Source: CAVSJJ01 sp963728395
GTDB taxonomy: Bacteria > Actinomycetota > Actinomycetes > Actinomycetales > Dermatophilaceae
Assembly (NCBI GenBank): GCA_963728395.1
Contig: CAVSJJ010000002.1
Location: 50,474-114,473, forward strand
Direction of reading: 5' to 3'
Length of the DNA stretch: 64,000 nucleotides
Part shown: piece after piece, positions 61,949 through 64,000 of the stretch
How positions within the stretch are numbered: position 1 is the first letter of the stretch
Layout of the letters: every line of letters begins with the position of its first letter
Notes under the pieces: generated by a model
Told to the model about the DNA's origin: nothing
The model's database searches: none
What the model saw: the letters and a program-made list of their open reading frames with translations, nothing else
Position numbers and translations under genes: made by a program

Positions 61949-62860
61949 ATGACGCTGGCCGATGAGGCCGAATGCCGTGTCGCACCGATCGCGCGACTCG
62001 AGGCGCTCGGCGTCACCCGCTCACAGCGCCGTGCCCAGGTCGCGGCAGGACGCTGGCGGGCGATCCCCGGGCGCGCGACGGCTCTCGAGCCCGGGCCGCT
62101 TTCGGGGCCGGACCTGCTCACCGAGCTGCTCGTCAGGGTCGGCCCGTCCGCAGCCCTGGGCGGGATGTCGGCCCTGGTGCAACACGGGCTCCTGGGCTAC
62201 GAGGAGGACACCGTCGACATCTGGGTCCCGAAGAGCCAGCAGAAGGGGCGACCGGCGGGCGTCCGGCTGCACGAGACGAGGTTGTGGACACCGGCCGATG
62301 TCGGACCCATCGGCCTCCGGCGCTCGACGCCGCCCGTGGCCACCGTGCAGGCCGCCCTCTGGGCCCGGACGCCGCGACAGTCGCTGCTCTGCCTCGTCAT
62401 GCCGATCCAGCAGCGCCTCGTCCGACCGACGGATGTGTCGATGGCGCTTCGGCGGGTGAGGCGCCATGCCTTTCGGCGGATGCTCGTCGCCGCGCTCGCC
62501 GACATCGCGGGCGGTGCGCAGTCCCTGGGAGAACTCGACTTCGCCGGGATGTGCGCCCGGCGGGGGCTCCCGGAGCCGAGTCGTCAGGCGGTGCGGACAG
62601 ATGGCCGGGGACGGATGTATCTCGACGTGCTGTGGAGGGAGTTCCGCGTCGCCGCGGAGATCAACGGCGCGGGCCACGCCCGGCTGGAGCAGTCCCTGCG
62701 CGACGAGGTCCGGGCCATCGAGCTGCAGGCCTCGGGGTTGGCGTCGGTCGCCGTGTCGGTCCTGACCCTGCGGTGTGACGCCGAGCCGTTCTTCGCTGCG
62801 CTCGCCAGACTCCTGATCTCGCGCGGCTGGTCCGGGCCGGCGCGACCCCTCGCGTCGTAG
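61949..62860 (+). CDS. AbiEi-type/DUF559-like nuclease-fold protein
   Basis: A 303-residue protein. The N-terminal half (ALGVTRSQRRAQVAAGRWRAIPG, near residue 14-37) is a winged-helix of the AbiEi antitoxin type. The C-terminal part YLDVLWREFRVAAEINGAGH (near 224-243) has the D...E-x-N-G pattern of Vsr/DUF559 endonuclease-like folds. Actinobacteria often carry many such stand-alone genes of unknown role. No AbiEii toxin gene adjoins it. It is flanked on both sides by related palindromes. Confidence 0.65.
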   Translation: MTLADEAECRVAPIARLEALGVTRSQRRAQVAAGRWRAIPGRATALEPGPLSGPDLLTELLVRVGPSAALGGMSALVQHGLLGYEEDTVDIWVPKSQQKGRPAGVRLHETRLWTPADVGPIGLRRSTPPVATVQAALWARTPRQSLLCLVMPIQQRLVRPTDVSMALRRVRRHAFRRMLVAALADIAGGAQSLGELDFAGMCARRGLPEPSRQAVRTDGRGRMYLDVLWREFRVAAEINGAGHARLEQSLRDEVRAIELQASGLASVAVSVLTLRCDAEPFFAALARLLISRGWSGPARPLAS

Positions 62861-62881
62861 CGCCCTCCGCCCGTTGACGTT

Positions 62882-62953
62882 CCGCGCGCCACCCTGATTC
62901 CGCGCGCCACCCTGATTCCGCGCGCCACCCTGATTCCGCGCGCCACCCTGATC
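62882..62953. repeat. 18-bp direct repeat, four copies
   Basis: CCGCGCGCCACCCTGATT is repeated head-to-tail at 62882, 62900, 62918 and 62936 (last copy ends in C). It lies just after the AbiEi-like gene. Confidence 0.92.
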
Positions 62954-62983
62954 CCTGCGCCCGCCCCGGCCCCTCAACTGCTG

Positions 62984-63088
62984 TGTCCGCGGAAGTGGCC
63001 GCCCCCACGACCAGAAACCCGGACACAAGGGGAGACCCGGCTGCTGTGTCCGCGGAAGTGGTCGCCCCCGCGACCAGAAACCCGGACA
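62984..63088. repeat. Two imperfect hairpin repeats (63-bp period)
   Basis: Copies at 62984-63025 and 63047-63088 run from TGTCCGCGGAAGTGG to CGACCAGAAACCCGGACA. Each is a degenerate version of the 40-bp palindrome at 61687, with mismatches in the arms and a short C-rich loop. They lie between convergent genes, so termination is a possible role. Confidence 0.8.
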
Positions 63089-63106
63089 TAAGAGTGGGGC
63101 GACGGC

Positions 63107-64000
63107 CTACCAGGCGCCGTGCGGGGGGAGCCGGCGCGGCCGGACGACCGGGATCTCGCCGGTGTCGGCGTCCCGGTCGGCCCGGGTGACGTCCTCGCTG
63201 CGGTAGAGGGACTCGCTGTGTTCGGCGAGCCCGTCGCCCTCGTAGTCGAATACGTCGTCGAATACCGGGTTGGCGGGCGCCGGCTCCTCGTGCCGAGTGG
63301 GCCTCTCGTGACTGCCAACGTACGGGACGGCGGGAGGCACTCCGCCCGGGCGGACGTGAGCGCCCGAGCGGTCGCCCCAGCCCGCCGCTGGACCACCGAA
63401 GCCACCGGGACCGCCGAAGCCCCCGGTTCCACCGGTCCCACCGGGACCGCCGAAGCCCCCGGTTCCACCGGTCCCACCGGGACCGCCGAAGCCCCCGGTC
63501 CCACCGGGACCGCCGAAGCCACCGGGATCCCCGGGCCCACCGCCACCCCAGCCGTCCTCGTCATCGCCCCAGCCGGGCGATCCGGCCGACCCGGTCGCGG
63601 GGGCGTCGCCGAAGAGGACCTGGCAGATCCGCTGGTAGTGGATCGTCGCATCCGGGACGTAGTCGACGCGGGCGAGGGCCTGGTCCTGGCCGGCCGACTC
63701 GAGGATGAAGTTGCCGTAGCCGAGCATCCGGCCGATGGGGGAGCGCTCGAACGTCATGTCGGTGACCTTGCGCATCGGCATCATCGCGACCTTGCGGCGG
63801 ATGAACCCGTAGAACATCAGCAGCCGCTTGTCGGTCGCGATGAACCAGTCGTGTCGCCAGTTGAGCACCGCCCACACGAGCCAGAAGACGGCGCCGAGCC
63901 AGATGAACCAGCCGACGTCGGCGGCCGCGCGTCCGGTGCTGCCCTGCGAGGCGTTGATGTCGATCCAGAAGGCGAGGACCGTCGAGCCGATGGTCGCGAG
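63107..64000 (-). CDS. PH-domain membrane protein with Gly-rich tail (partial)
   Basis: The frame is open to the right edge, so the N-terminus is missing. The visible part starts with two membrane helices (VLAFWIDIN, FIWLGAVFWLVWAVL). The bacterial PH (bPH2) domain follows: WFIATDKRLLMFYGFIRRKVAMMPMRKVTDMTFERSPIGRMLGYGNFILESAGQDQALARVDYVP. The C-terminal 150 residues are low complexity with GGFGGPGGTGG repeats, then acidic. The localisation is membrane with a cytoplasmic tail. The function is unknown. Confidence 0.82.
   Translation of the reverse strand, partial: LATIGSTVLAFWIDINASQGSTGRAAADVGWFIWLGAVFWLVWAVLNWRHDWFIATDKRLLMFYGFIRRKVAMMPMRKVTDMTFERSPIGRMLGYGNFILESAGQDQALARVDYVPDATIHYQRICQVLFGDAPATGSAGSPGWGDDEDGWGGGGPGDPGGFGGPGGTGGFGGPGGTGGTGGFGGPGGTGGTGGFGGPGGFGGPAAGWGDRSGAHVRPGGVPPAVPYVGSHERPTRHEEPAPANPVFDDVFDYEGDGLAEHSESLYRSEDVTRADRDADTGEIPVVRPRRLPPHGAW

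Noticed and set aside
61949..62860. Complete AbiE toxin-antitoxin system
   Set aside because: Only the AbiEi-like protein is present; no nucleotidyltransferase toxin gene adjoins it.

Overview
The window is chromosomal DNA from a very GC-rich actinobacterium. By eye the GC content is about 70-75%, stop codons are mostly TGA, GTG starts are common, and ribosome binding sites are of the GGAGG type. A Micrococcales member of the Intrasporangiaceae type (Janibacter, Knoellia, Phycicoccus or Tetrasphaera relatives) is my best guess from overall gene content; this is inference, not a marker-gene result. No phage, integron, CRISPR array or insertion sequence was seen. Genes are densely packed, and many are coupled through ATGA or GTGA stop-start overlaps.

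Region 1 (1-8281) is a selenocysteine locus. A membrane-linked formate dehydrogenase (NrfD-like membrane subunit cut by the left edge, iron-sulfur subunit, molybdopterin catalytic subunit) runs on the minus strand. Its catalytic subunit is read through an in-frame UGA followed by a SECIS-like hairpin. Divergent from it lie tRNA-Sec, selA and selB, so the substrate protein and most of its decoding machinery are side by side. selD is not in the window. A formaldehyde-dehydrogenase-type zinc alcohol dehydrogenase follows (8409-9608), then two short-chain dehydrogenases and a CrtO-like acyltransferase.

Region 2 (12377-20990) is an envelope or matrix module: an FtsX-type ABC permease with two ATPases, a TasA/CalY-like secreted protein, its SipW-type signal peptidase, and a histidine kinase/response regulator pair. 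Region 3 (21031-32409) carries a sulfotransferase, a RibD-like reductase, an alkaline phosphatase D, DUF1206 and PAP2 membrane proteins, a coiled-coil lytic transglycosylase, CoA-transferase and enoyl-CoA hydratase genes, and a tight operon of glucosyl-3-phosphoglycerate synthase, dihydropteroate synthase homologue and a LigB-like protein.

Region 4 (32528-45981) has a frameshifted beta-lactamase-family gene, a sialidase-fold protein, a Ser/Thr kinase, an AlaA-type aminotransferase, a four-gene double ABC exporter operon, an RCC1-repeat secreted protein, a PQQ-type sugar dehydrogenase lipoprotein and a 76-residue secreted peptide. Region 5 (46000-64000) has an MFS transporter, a GtrB-GtrA-DUF6056 glycosylation operon fused translationally to an S1P-lyase-like decarboxylase, an acyl-CoA ligase, a low-complexity 'sunset'-domain protein, a nitronate monooxygenase-like enzyme divergent from pntAB, an AbiEi-like nuclease-fold gene and a PH-domain membrane protein cut by the right edge.

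Four things stand out beyond the gene list. First, the word GTATGCCG/CGGCATAC occurs about 70 times on both strands and in every reading frame, far above expectation. Second, intergenic hairpin repeats occur as short tandem arrays with a near-constant 60-64 bp period at several loci, although the core sequences differ. Third, two genes are broken at G7 tracts, and each would be repaired exactly by one extra G. Fourth, one perfect 40-bp palindrome and two degenerate relatives flank the AbiEi-like gene on both sides.
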